NCBI GenBank assembly: GCA_902766545.1
Contig: CACXEC010000042.1
Location: 1-18,531, forward strand
DNA: 18,531 nucleotides
Origin: an uncultured Erysipelotrichaceae bacterium
GTDB lineage: Bacteria > Bacillota_I > Bacilli_A > RF39 > UBA660
Direction: 5' to 3'
The notes beneath the pieces are model-generated. The model searched no databases. It worked only from the letters and a program-made list of their open reading frames with translations, and had not been told where the DNA came from. Shown one piece after another: positions 7,675-14,895 of this stretch. Within the stretch, counting starts at the first letter, position 1. Every line of letters starts with the position of its first letter. Position numbers and translations under genes: made by a program.

Positions 7675-8292
7675 TTAACTTACTTCCTCGCCTGCTTCAC
7701 CATCAATAATGATATTTAGATGAGCTTCTGATCCTATTGCATTATCCAAAATCATTTGTTCCGCATTATTTTGCCAAGATACCCACATTCTTAAAGTGAA
7801 ATTTTGTGTTTGATTTGGATTAATAGTTCCTGAATATAAAAAGCCGTTTGTTTTATTACTTAAATAGTCTATTTCTTCATTATTAAGTTTATATTTTATA
7901 TAACTTTTATCAAGCATAATTCTTGATGCATTATAATTTGCTCCTCCACTTAAATATGTTGGATCATCTATTATTTGAATGGTATATTCATATGCTACAG
8001 TACCATTATTAGTAATTACAAAAGCATATAAATCATTATTATATCCTGAAGCTGTAGCTTCTATATCAGTCATTGGAGATGCATTTAAATTAATAGCATT
8101 GCTGCTTGTCAGTTCACCACCACTACCATTTGAAAATGATACAGACAAATTTCCAATATTTAAACTTTGGGTTTCAGTTTCAAATGTTTTTGTAAATAAT
8201 GCATATGATGAGCTTATAACTATTATTGTTGCTACAACAATAGTTACGAATATTAAACTGACTTGTTTTTTTATTAGTTTATCAATATGCAT
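7675..8292 (-). CDS. TasA/camelysin-like protein with SipW-type signal peptide
   Basis: 205 aa. The N-terminus has a basic start (KLIKKQ), a hydrophobic segment (about 11-28) and then SSSYALFTKTFETETQSLNIGNLSV. This matches the SipW-dependent pattern in which the segment ends in AYFxDxE-like residues, followed by a short turn and a G-x-L strand, as in TasA, TapA and CalY. The exported domain is N/S/T-rich and beta-predicted (YAFVITNNGTVAYEYTIQIID), typical of a TasA-like sandwich, and ends in an acidic tail. In that family such proteins form surface fibres or are cell-associated. The function here is not proven. No SipW-type peptidase is in the window. AGAGGGA precedes ATG, and the promoter is at 8319-8347. 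It is first gene of an operon with the coiled-coil protein. Confidence 0.8.
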   Translation of the reverse strand: MHIDKLIKKQVSLIFVTIVVATIIVISSSYALFTKTFETETQSLNIGNLSVSFSNGSGGELTSSNAINLNASPMTDIEATASGYNNDLYAFVITNNGTVAYEYTIQIIDDPTYLSGGANYNASRIMLDKSYIKYKLNNEEIDYLSNKTNGFLYSGTINPNQTQNFTLRMWVSWQNNAEQMILDNAIGSEAHLNIIIDGEAGEEVS

Positions 8293-8318
8293 AAATATTC
8301 CCTCTATTTTCTATATCA

Positions 8319-8347
8319 ATAATAACAAATATTGCTTTTTTTAGCAA
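8319..8347 (-). promoter_or_regulatory. Promoter of the TasA-like operon
   Basis: TTGCTA (8342-8347), 17 bases, TATTAT (8319-8324) with TGT before it, on the minus strand. It lies back to back with the rpsT promoter (8356-8384), only 8 bases apart at the -35 ends, so the two divergent promoters could compete for polymerase. Confidence 0.7.
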
Positions 8348-8355
8348 TATTTTAA

Positions 8356-8384
8356 TTGCTTTTTATATAACTTTTTGATACAAT
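8356..8384 (+). promoter_or_regulatory. Promoter of rpsT
   Basis: TTGCTT (8356-8361), 17 bases, TACAAT (8379-8384) with TGA before the -10. The predicted leader is about 25 bases, containing GGAAGGAG before the rpsT ATG at 8416. A small palindrome (8379-8394) overlaps the -10. Confidence 0.75.
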
Positions 8385-8415
8385 CAATATTGTATTTAAG
8401 GAAGGAGACTGAAAA

Positions 8416-8679
8416 ATGCCTAATATTAAAAGTTCTAAAAAAAGTGTTAAGACTGATAAAATTAAAAAAGCTAGTAACACGGTTTATACTTCTAAAGTTA
8501 AAAACGGAATGAAAAAACTAGAAAAAGCCATTAAAGAAAACGATAAAGATAAAGCTCAAACTATTTTGAAAACAACTTTATCTGACATTGATAAATGTGC
8601 TAGTAAGGGTTTAATGAAGCAAAATACTTGTGATAGACAAAAAGCAAGATTAAATAAAAAAGTTAAAGAAATGAATTAG
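8416..8679 (+). CDS. rpsT: 30S ribosomal protein S20 (bS20)
   Basis: An 87-aa basic helical protein that binds 16S rRNA early in 30S assembly. It begins MPNIKSSKKSVKTDKIKKASN, the standard S20 N-terminus. It continues with the family pattern of a middle helix (VKNGMKKLEKAIKENDKDKAQTIL), a DIDKCASKGLM helix and a closing RQKARLNKKVKE. The length equals the usual 85-90 aa. GGAAGGAG lies 7 bases before ATG. The gene has its own promoter and a terminator that includes its stop codon, so it is probably monocistronic. The two cysteines in the C-terminal half are uncommon for S20 but are not at conserved positions. Confidence 0.97.
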   Translation: MPNIKSSKKSVKTDKIKKASNTVYTSKVKNGMKKLEKAIKENDKDKAQTILKTTLSDIDKCASKGLMKQNTCDRQKARLNKKVKEMN

Positions 8680-8700
8680 TCATTTCTTTTTTTATTTTTT
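8665..8700 (+). terminator. Terminator of rpsT
   Basis: A 10-bp stem (8665-8674 with 8680-8689), loop ATTAG, then a long T-rich run. The rpsT stop TAG (8677-8679) is in the hairpin loop. The T-run doubles as the upstream part of the next gene's promoter. Confidence 0.85.
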
Positions 8701-8701
8701 T

Positions 8702-8710
8702 TGTTATAAT
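8702..8710 (+). promoter_or_regulatory. Extended -10 promoter giving a leaderless mRNA
   Basis: TG-T-TATAAT (8702-8710) has no good -35; the upstream bases are the rpsT terminator T-run. Seven bases later is the ATG (8718) of the transglutaminase-like gene, so transcription should start at or next to the A of ATG. No Shine-Dalgarno is present. Confidence 0.7.
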
Positions 8711-8717
8711 ATATATT

Positions 8718-9620
8718 ATGAGATGGATAAAATATTTAATATTAATTATAATTTTAGCAATTGTTGCAATTAATTTCGACTTAATAACTAGTAAGATTTC
8801 CGAAATGTTAAGACAAGAAACAAAAGTAGTAATTGAAAAGCCAAATAAGTATTACAAGAATAGTTCCTTTAATTACGTTAAATTATCTGAAGATTTTATT
8901 CCTTACAGCAAGCAAGATTTAATGGACATTTTTTACTCTATTTTAAATAGTGGATACAATACTTTTACTTTTTATTGTCCTAAAGAATACGAAGATTGCT
9001 TAAACGATGTTAATGCTTTAAGTTCCGATCAGGAAACTTTAACTTATATCAATAATTTTGTAAGTCCGTATAATAGTTTTAGTAATATTAAGATTATTTA
9101 TTCCACGTCTGGTGAAGTTAATGTGGAGGTATCTAAATTATACTCTGAAGATGAAATATTAAGTTTAAATAATAAAATTAGTGAAATATCAAAGAATATT
9201 CTAAATGATGAGATGAAATTAGAAGATAAGATTTTAGCAATTCATGATTATATTATTAATAATACTAGATACGATGAAAAAAGAATTTCTAATAATAGTA
9301 CATATAATTCTAATAAAGCTAATGGAGCATTAATGGAAGGTTATGCTGTATGTAGTGGTTATGCTGATGCAATGGCAATTTTTCTAAATAATTTAGGTGT
9401 AGATAATTTTAAGATTTCTTCTAAAACTCACGTTTGGAATGCTGTTTATTTAAACGATAAATGGTTGCACTTAGATTTGACTTGGGATGATCCTGTTACA
9501 ATTAATTCTGATACTCAAACCTTATCTCATAAATTTTATTTAATTGATACTAAATCTTTAGATGCATATAAAATTTCTGATCATGAATTTGACAAATCGA
9601 TATATCCAGAATTAAAATAA
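8718..9620 (+). CDS. Membrane-anchored transglutaminase-like protein
   Basis: 300 aa. An N-terminal membrane segment (about residues 4-20, preceded by R and K) anchors the protein with its bulk outside. The C-terminal half is a transglutaminase-like (papain-fold) domain with an intact Cys-His-Asp triad: C212 in GYAVCSGYADAMA, H238 in THVWNAV and D253 in WLHLDLTWDDP. Upstream of it, IHDYIINNTRYD is the usual helix of this superfamily. In bacteria such domains act as proteases or peptide cross-linking or hydrolysing enzymes at the surface; the substrate here is unknown. The middle (50-165) is less conserved. The ATG is predicted to be the first transcribed codon and has no ribosome binding site. 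It ends in the terminator 9619-9643. Confidence 0.9.
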   Translation: MRWIKYLILIIILAIVAINFDLITSKISEMLRQETKVVIEKPNKYYKNSSFNYVKLSEDFIPYSKQDLMDIFYSILNSGYNTFTFYCPKEYEDCLNDVNALSSDQETLTYINNFVSPYNSFSNIKIIYSTSGEVNVEVSKLYSEDEILSLNNKISEISKNILNDEMKLEDKILAIHDYIINNTRYDEKRISNNSTYNSNKANGALMEGYAVCSGYADAMAIFLNNLGVDNFKISSKTHVWNAVYLNDKWLHLDLTWDDPVTINSDTQTLSHKFYLIDTKSLDAYKISDHEFDKSIYPELK

Positions 9621-9643
9621 CTCCAATTTAATGGAGTTTTTTT
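9619..9643. terminator. Bidirectional terminator between convergent genes
   Basis: A 7-bp stem (9619-9625 with 9632-9638), loop ATTTAA, T-run 9637-9643. The stop of the plus-strand transglutaminase-like gene (9618-9620) is in the first arm. The TAA stop of the minus-strand transporter (9628-9630) lies in the loop. The T-run favours the plus strand. Confidence 0.85.
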
Positions 9644-10644
9644 AAATCTTTATAATAATATAAATAACAAGATTTTATGATACTAACCAGCGGTGTAGAA
9701 ATAATCATCCCTATTATTCCCCAAAAATAGCTACAAAAAATCAATCCTAAAATAATTAATATAGGATTTAATTTTAATGATTTACTCATTATTATTGGAT
9801 GAATAAAAGATGATTCTATAAATTGTAAAATAACTACTATTATTAACGCAATAATACCAATCCTACTATTAACTGATAAAGCCACTATTACTGTTGGTAT
9901 ACCACCTATGTATGGTCCAATATACGGTATAATATTAGTTATTGAAATAATAATGGCAAATAACAAACTATATGGAAGTTTTATTATAAGAAAAGATATT
10001 AGTGATAGAATAAATAATATAACAGTATCTAATAATGTCCCTTTTACAAAAGCTTTCAGATTTAGACTAATATCATTTATTAATTTATTTGGTGTATGTT
10101 TGGAAATAAACATACTTATTTTTTGATGATCAATAAGAAAAAAATAAGAAATAAATAAACTATAAAAAACACTTAATATAATATTCTTTATATTAGATGT
10201 GCACCTATTAAAGAAATTAAGTAAATTTTTACCAATTTCATTAATATTTATATTACTTTTTACATTAACTGGAACTTTTTCATAAAATGATATTAAGCTT
10301 GGTATTAAATTCTTTATTTCATTAATAAATATAGGAATTAAAAAATAGCCAATTCCAAATATTAGCAAAGCTAATATAGAATATGTGATAAATGCACTTA
10401 TGTAAAGATTAAAATGTTTATTAAAAAATAGCATAATTGGTTTTATTATCCAAGCTATTGTAAATCCAAAAAATATTGGAAGCATCAAAGTTAAAATAGT
10501 ACCGCAAATACCTAGAAATTTGCACTCTTTAATAATAATAATTCCAACCATGATTATGAGCATTATTAAAAGAATTTTAATTAATTTTTTATTATTTATA
10601 GTCTTCATAATAAAATTTTGCACAAAATAAAGAGTTTTATACAT
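9628..10644 (-). CDS. AI-2E family transporter (PerM-like)
   Basis: A 338-aa polytopic membrane protein. The family signature is clear: a C-terminal block NIIPYIGPYIGGIP followed by a long hydrophobic helix, then HPIIMSKSLKLNPILIILGL and a final pair of segments ending near SIIKSCYLYYYKDL. This matches the UPF0118/AI-2E exporter family. Despite the name, most members are proven neither for AI-2 nor for any one substrate. About seven to eight membrane helices are expected, with a soluble loop near 120-160. The N-terminus is uncertain: M1 (10644) is inside a hairpin with only a weak AGAG upstream, and M13 (10608) has no ribosome binding site at all but would fit the promoter at 10636-10663. It is convergent with the transglutaminase-like gene. 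Confidence 0.9.
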   Translation of the reverse strand: MYKTLYFVQNFIMKTINNKKLIKILLIMLIIMVGIIIIKECKFLGICGTILTLMLPIFFGFTIAWIIKPIMLFFNKHFNLYISAFITYSILALLIFGIGYFLIPIFINEIKNLIPSLISFYEKVPVNVKSNININEIGKNLLNFFNRCTSNIKNIILSVFYSLFISYFFLIDHQKISMFISKHTPNKLINDISLNLKAFVKGTLLDTVILFILSLISFLIIKLPYSLLFAIIISITNIIPYIGPYIGGIPTVIVALSVNSRIGIIALIIVVILQFIESSFIHPIIMSKSLKLNPILIILGLIFCSYFWGIIGMIISTPLVSIIKSCYLYYYKDLKKLH

Positions 10645-10657
10645 AGTATAAAACTCT
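10631..10657 (-). terminator. Hairpin over the miniprotein stop and transporter start
   Basis: A 12-bp stem (10631-10642 with 10646-10657), 3-base loop, followed on the minus strand by TTTATTTT. It contains the miniprotein stop (10656-10658) and the candidate transporter ATG (10642-10644), and could terminate or attenuate read-through. Confidence 0.6.
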
Positions 10658-10663
10658 ATTCAA
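10636..10663 (-). promoter_or_regulatory. Possible promoter of the AI-2E gene
   Basis: TTGAAT (10658-10663), 16 bases, TATAAA (10636-10641), on the minus strand. If used, transcripts start near 10629, which excludes the first ATG (10644) and points to a start at M13 (10608). Confidence 0.4.
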
Positions 10664-10799
10664 ACATATCTGCTGTATCATCTATTATAGTATTTACTTT
10701 ATTTTTTATTTTATTCTTATTTTTGCTCATTTTTGATAAGCCCATATAAACTCCTATACCAGCTGCTGCGCCCATCATCATCATAAATTTGTCTTTCAT
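10656..10799 (-). CDS. 47-aa putative membrane miniprotein
   Basis: Starts at ATG 10799 with AGGTGG 3 bases upstream and ends in TAG at 10656-10658. Residues about 6-20 (MMMMGAAAGIGVYMG) form a Gly/Ala/Met-rich hydrophobic stretch. A Lys/Asn-rich segment follows (SKMSKNKNKIKNKVN), then an acidic end (TIIDDTADMFE). The pattern of one short membrane segment then a basic tail resembles YtxH-like small membrane proteins, but I cannot name a family. It lies 28 bases downstream of recD2 and 11 bases upstream of the transporter's first ATG, probably co-transcribed with recD2. At this length it is easily missed by length cut-offs. The strong ribosome binding site and typical codon use are the main support; the function is unknown. 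Confidence 0.7.
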   Translation of the reverse strand: MKDKFMMMMGAAAGIGVYMGLSKMSKNKNKIKNKVNTIIDDTADMFE

Positions 10800-10827
10800 T
10801 TTCCACCTCTTGTTTATTTTGCACGTA

Positions 10828-12993
10828 TCATTTTAAATTATTCATTATTTTTTCGGTTAGAGATGTTTTTCTAACCTGACTATAATTATTGTTAATACTT
10901 TGTTCGAAAGACGTTGATGAACCTAATATTATTAAGCTTTTTTTAGCACGAGAAATACCAGTATATAATAATTTATTATAGAGCATTCGATTATAAGATG
11001 GACATATAGGCATTATTACATGTTCAAATTCAGAGCCTTGGCTTTTATGAATGCTAATAGCATAAGCATGGGTAATAGAATTTAAGTTTTCTTTTTTGTA
11101 TGATACATCATGATTGTAATAATTAATTACTAAATAATCAGTTTTTGAATCAATATTTACTTCTTTAACATAGCCAATATCACCATTATAAATGTTATTA
11201 TCAACATCATTTATTAAGTTTAGTATTTTATCTCCTACTCTATATAATACTGGTCCAATTTGAACCTCATCTTTGGATTCGCTTGGGGGATTAAAAATAT
11301 CTTGAAGTAAAATATTCAAATTATCAATTCCATTTTCGCCCTTATACATTGGGGCTAATACTTGAACATTAGAAATATTCATATTTTTCTCTTCTGCTTT
11401 TTCTAAGATCTTGATAATATATTCTTTAATTTCTTTTGATGAACATTCAATAAAGTTATAATCATCTTTTCTATTTAATAATTCATTACTAATTATTTTA
11501 TCTTTAACGTTTCTAGCAAGAATAGGAATATAAGAATTTTCACTTTGACGATAAATATTTTTTAAGCTAATATGTTTGATGTTGGCATTGATCATATCCT
11601 TAAGAATTAATCCAGGTCCAACCGAAGGAAGCTGATATTCATCGCCAACTAATATAATTTTAGTATTTAAATTAATGCCTTTAAATAAAGACGATAATAA
11701 ATGATTATCTAGCATACTTACTTCATCTATAATAATAAGATTATATGACAATTTATTAAACTCATTTATACCAAATGTATTATTTTCTTTATCCCATTTT
11801 AAAAATCGATGAATAGTCATTGCAGGTATCTTTGATGTTTCACTCATTCTTTTAGCTGCTCTTCCAGTTGGTGCTAGTAGGCAAACATATTTATTTAGAT
11901 TAAATGGTTCTATTTTTTCCATTAAACTATATATCTTTATAATTCCTTTTATAATGGTTGTTTTACCAGTCCCCGGTCCACCAGTAATGATACTTATATT
12001 GTTTTCTAAAGCACATTTAATAGCATTTAGTTGTTCTTCATTATAAGTAATATTTAATTCTTGTTCAGCTTTTTTTACTAATGATTTGAAATTTTTAATT
12101 GATTTTTCTCCTTTTTTCATTAGTGAACTTATGGCTAAAGCATTATTTAATTCATCTAAATAATCATTTAATAAATAATATCTTTCATTTTGAATAAATA
12201 TTTCTTTTTCATTAAATAAACTAACTAAGTAATCATCAATATTAGTATTAATTTGATGATGTTTTAGCTGATTTAGAATTTCTTCTTTGGTTAAGTAAAT
12301 GTCCCCATTTGAAAAGGTAGATTCTTTAATACTTTGAATAATACAAGCTTTAACTCGTCTTTGATCAAGAGCATCATATTTAGTTAAAAATATACTATCA
12401 AGCTTTTTAAAGTCAATAATATCTTTTAAAAAGTAAATGTTTTCATCTATTATATTAGTTATTTTTTCACCATATAAATTTATTAAGTTCATGGTCTCTT
12501 TAACGGAAAATCCCATGGTTTTAAGTTCAAGAATTTCTTTATCTAAAGAAAAATATTTAATAATGGAATGATAGATGCTGTCGGCTTTTTTAGTAGTCAT
12601 TTTAGGAACAAGTAATAGATTTTCTTTATTTTCTTTTATCTTATCTAAAGTAGAATCTCCAAATATTTCATAAATACTAGTGGCCAGTTTTACTCCACAC
12701 CCTTTAACAAATGAACTTGTTAAAAAATCTATAATAGCATCTTTTCCTTCTGGCTTTACTTTTTCATAATGACTAACGTTAAACTGATATCCATAGCGAT
12801 TATGAAAAATATAATTTCCATATAAAAGATATTTATCTTCCTTATTTAGCTCTGTAAAATAACCTGTAAATGTAATTGTTTTATTATTTTCAAGATTTTC
12901 ATCATCGGTTTCAATCACTTTAAAAAGTCCAACTTTATAACCATTATCAGATTCATAAATTAAATTTTTAAACTTACCTTTTATATAACTCAT
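10828..12993 (-). CDS. recD2: ATP-dependent RecD2-type DNA helicase
   Basis: A 721-aa SF1B 5'-3' helicase of the stand-alone RecD2/YrrC class, used in DNA repair and replication fork maintenance where RecBC is absent. An OB-like N-terminal domain (1-80) and helix-hairpin-helix regions (about 95-215) precede the ATPase core. Walker A is GGPGTGKT (338-345), APTGRAAKRM is motif Ia, DEVSM (423-427) is Walker B, GDEYQLPSVGPG is motif III, and IHKSQGSEF with YTGISRAKKSL near the end are motifs V and VI of the UvrD_C_2 domain. The length is close to the Deinococcus RecD2 (about 715). The first in-frame ATG has no Shine-Dalgarno; instead TATAAT lies 7 bases upstream, so translation is probably leaderless. 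It is followed by the 47-aa gene. Confidence 0.95.
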   Translation of the reverse strand: MSYIKGKFKNLIYESDNGYKVGLFKVIETDDENLENNKTITFTGYFTELNKEDKYLLYGNYIFHNRYGYQFNVSHYEKVKPEGKDAIIDFLTSSFVKGCGVKLATSIYEIFGDSTLDKIKENKENLLLVPKMTTKKADSIYHSIIKYFSLDKEILELKTMGFSVKETMNLINLYGEKITNIIDENIYFLKDIIDFKKLDSIFLTKYDALDQRRVKACIIQSIKESTFSNGDIYLTKEEILNQLKHHQINTNIDDYLVSLFNEKEIFIQNERYYLLNDYLDELNNALAISSLMKKGEKSIKNFKSLVKKAEQELNITYNEEQLNAIKCALENNISIITGGPGTGKTTIIKGIIKIYSLMEKIEPFNLNKYVCLLAPTGRAAKRMSETSKIPAMTIHRFLKWDKENNTFGINEFNKLSYNLIIIDEVSMLDNHLLSSLFKGINLNTKIILVGDEYQLPSVGPGLILKDMINANIKHISLKNIYRQSENSYIPILARNVKDKIISNELLNRKDDYNFIECSSKEIKEYIIKILEKAEEKNMNISNVQVLAPMYKGENGIDNLNILLQDIFNPPSESKDEVQIGPVLYRVGDKILNLINDVDNNIYNGDIGYVKEVNIDSKTDYLVINYYNHDVSYKKENLNSITHAYAISIHKSQGSEFEHVIMPICPSYNRMLYNKLLYTGISRAKKSLIILGSSTSFEQSINNNYSQVRKTSLTEKIMNNLK

Positions 12994-13000
12994 ACGTAAT

Positions 13001-13006
13001 ATTATA
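13001..13006 (-). promoter_or_regulatory. -10 element for leaderless recD2 transcript
   Basis: TATAAT on the minus strand, 7 bases before the recD2 ATG (12993). The -35 position falls in the mtaB terminator T-run and is not a good match. The spacing is identical to that of the transglutaminase-like gene. Confidence 0.6.
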
Positions 13007-13023
13007 TATTATTTTAGGAAAAG

Positions 13024-13044
13024 AAAAAAGAGAATTTGTTCTCT
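13024..13044 (-). terminator. Terminator of mtaB
   Basis: A 6-bp stem (13029-13034 with 13039-13044), 4-base loop, then TTTTTTCTTTTCC on the minus strand. The mtaB stop TAG (13043-13045) is in the stem. The leaderless recD2 gene begins about 30 bases further on. Confidence 0.75.
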
Positions 13045-14305
13045 ATTTTACAACTTTTCCATATACGTTATTATCTACTTTAGTAATTTCTACAAGATAA
13101 TTTTCATTATGAATTAATGGTTTATTTATAATTACTTTAATATAATTAGAAGTATGACCGCAACTATAGTTATCAAATACTTCTTCAATTAAAACGATCT
13201 CTTTTTGACCAATAAACTTTTTATAATAATCTTTTTCAAATTTTTCAGAGATTTCAAGCATTTGATGAACTCGTCGCTTTTTTTGGATATCTGAGACTAT
13301 ATTTTTCATTCTAGCTGCACCAGTTCCATCTCTTTTAGAAAATGGAAATACGTGAATCTTACCAAACTTTATTTTATTTACAGTACGAATACATTCATTA
13401 AAATCTTCTTCCGTTTCAGTAGGAAAACCTACTATTAAGTCAGTAGTAATATTAATATTTGGTCTTACTTGTCTTATTTTATTAATAATATTTATATATT
13501 CTTTTATTGTATATTTTCGATTCATCATTTTTAAAACATTATCGGATCCGCTTTGAATTGGAATATGCATATGATCACAAATTTTATGATTGTTTTTTAA
13601 TTCTTCTAAAAATTCATCATCTATCTCAGTAGCTTCAATAGAAGAAATTCTAATTCTTTCTAATTTATCAATTTTACTTATTTCTCTAATTAATTTTACT
13701 AGATTAGGATAACTTCCTGTATGAATTCCAGTTAAGACAATCTCTTTAAAGCCATTTGAAACTAATGATTTAATTTCATCAATAGCCGTATTAATATCTT
13801 TATTACGAATATTTCCTCTTAAATATGGGATTATACAATATGTACAATAATTATTACAACCATCTTGAATTTTAACAAAAGCTCTAGTTCTATCTTGATA
13901 ATTATCGATGGTCATATTTTCAAAGGGAGCTTTTTGCATATCTTTAAAACTAACTATTTTTTTATTATTTTTAAGATATTCATTTACATATTCAAGTAAT
14001 TTTATTTTATCTTGGTTACCAATTAAAATATCTATTCCTAAATCTGATAAATCGCTTTGATGATTTTCACTTGAACATCCACAAACTACTAGAATGCTCT
14101 CAGGATTTAATCTTTTTAAAGATCTAATAACTTTACGACTTTTAGAGTCAGCTTGGTTAGTAACTGAACAAGTGTTAACAATAATAACATCAGCATTTTC
14201 AGGACCAAATGCCATTTCATAACCATTCAATAAAAAACTTTTTTTTATTGCTTCTGATTCATAAGTATTAACTTTACAACCTAAAGTTTCAATCCATAAT
14301 TTCAT
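13043..14305 (-). CDS. mtaB: tRNA t6A37 methylthiotransferase MtaB
   Basis: A 420-aa radical-SAM enzyme that adds a methylthio group to t6A at position 37 of ANN-decoding tRNAs, using two 4Fe-4S clusters. The N-terminal UPF0004 domain has its three cluster cysteines: C10 (TLGCKVN), C46 (NTCSVT) and C77 (GCSSE). The radical-SAM motif C150-N-N-Y-C154-T-Y-C157 follows. GSDNVLKMMNRKY and TDLIVGFPTETEEDF are typical of the family, and a C-terminal TRAM-like segment (about 355-420) completes it. MtaB, rather than MiaB or RimO, is supported by the IETLGCKVNTYES start. The start is ATG 14305: a GTG three codons upstream lies within the AGGTGA ribosome binding site and is rejected. The promoter is at 14328-14356 and the terminator at 13024-13044. 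Confidence 0.95.
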   Translation of the reverse strand: MKLWIETLGCKVNTYESEAIKKSFLLNGYEMAFGPENADVIIVNTCSVTNQADSKSRKVIRSLKRLNPESILVVCGCSSENHQSDLSDLGIDILIGNQDKIKLLEYVNEYLKNNKKIVSFKDMQKAPFENMTIDNYQDRTRAFVKIQDGCNNYCTYCIIPYLRGNIRNKDINTAIDEIKSLVSNGFKEIVLTGIHTGSYPNLVKLIREISKIDKLERIRISSIEATEIDDEFLEELKNNHKICDHMHIPIQSGSDNVLKMMNRKYTIKEYINIINKIRQVRPNINITTDLIVGFPTETEEDFNECIRTVNKIKFGKIHVFPFSKRDGTGAARMKNIVSDIQKKRRVHQMLEISEKFEKDYYKKFIGQKEIVLIEEVFDNYSCGHTSNYIKVIINKPLIHNENYLVEITKVDNNVYGKVVK

Positions 14306-14327
14306 AATAATCACCTAATGCAAATAA

Positions 14328-14356
14328 ATACTATCATAATAAGTATTATTTTGCAA
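14328..14356 (-). promoter_or_regulatory. Promoter of mtaB
   Basis: TTGCAA (14351-14356), 17 bases, TAGTAT (14328-14333) with TGA before the -10. The leader is about 16 bases and carries AGGTGA. Confidence 0.7.
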
Positions 14357-14361
14357 ATAAA

Positions 14362-14408
14362 AAAAGCTTTATTAACTTAGATTCTTTTGTAAATCCTTTA
14401 AAGCTTTT
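14362..14408 (-). terminator. Possible weak terminator of the single-pass membrane protein gene
   Basis: The inverted repeat AAAAGCTTTA/TAAAGCTTTT (14362-14371 and 14399-14408) has a 27-base loop and is followed on the minus strand by a T-run. One arm is inside the coding end. The large loop makes it doubtful. Confidence 0.3.
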
Positions 14409-14845
14409 AAAAACTCTTCTTCTTTGTCATAGTTCATTAATTTAACTTCTAATTTAGGCATTTCTAAATTTGAACTATCTTCTTTACTTAAATCTATTTT
14501 TTTGACATTCAAGTCAGGAATGTCAAATGTAAAACTATCATCATATCCAACATTAGTTTTATTCTTCTCGACTAGTTCATCATAACTGATAATCGCATTG
14601 TTTTCTTGTTCTTCTTCATAAGTAGTTAATTTAATAACAGGTGGTTTATAATTTTTCTCAATATCTTTAGAAATAGCTTGCAAGTCTAAAATATCATTAT
14701 TTTCTTCTTCTTCATCACTACATTTAATTAAATATATTATATAAATAAATAATACGATAAGCAAAAAAGTACCGATAAAAAAGAAATAATCGCCCATGCT
14801 AAGAGAATAAATAAAACCTAATAAATTTTCTAATACATCTTTCAT
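14372..14845 (-). CDS. Single-pass membrane protein with acidic cytoplasmic tail, unknown function
   Basis: 157 aa. One hydrophobic segment at about residues 20-41 (FFFIGTFLLIVLFIYIIYLI), followed by K-C-S-D and a very acidic run (DEEEENND). The short N-terminus (MKDVLENLLGFIYSLSMGDY) and lysine after the helix suggest N-out, C-in topology. The remaining about 115 residues are polar, with YEEE, EDSSNLEMP and LKALKDLQKN stretches and no catalytic motif. No family is recognised; topologically it resembles small scaffold or division-associated membrane proteins, but that is not evidence of function. GGTGA lies 4 bases before ATG. It has its own promoter (14867-14895) just after the CPBP gene, and mtaB follows with its own promoter. 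Confidence 0.8.
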   Translation of the reverse strand: MKDVLENLLGFIYSLSMGDYFFFIGTFLLIVLFIYIIYLIKCSDEEEENNDILDLQAISKDIEKNYKPPVIKLTTYEEEQENNAIISYDELVEKNKTNVGYDDSFTFDIPDLNVKKIDLSKEDSSNLEMPKLEVKLMNYDKEEEFLKALKDLQKNLS

Positions 14846-14866
14846 AATTTCACCAAATTTCTATCT

Positions 14867-14895
14867 ATTATAAATGTTTTTAAATATTTAATCAA
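14867..14895 (-). promoter_or_regulatory. Promoter of the single-pass membrane protein gene
   Basis: TTGATT (14890-14895), 17 bases, TATAAT (14867-14872). The -35 contains the TGA stop (14892-14894) of the CPBP protease gene, so transcription units abut with no spacer. Confidence 0.75.

Noticed and set aside
8379..8394. Small palindrome over the rpsT -10 as an S20 autoregulatory site.
   Set aside because: Only 6 bp per arm, includes promoter bases, and no resemblance to a known S20 leader structure can be shown.
14306..14314. GTG start three codons upstream of the mtaB ATG.
   Set aside because: The GTG is part of the AGGTGA ribosome binding site of the ATG at 14305.
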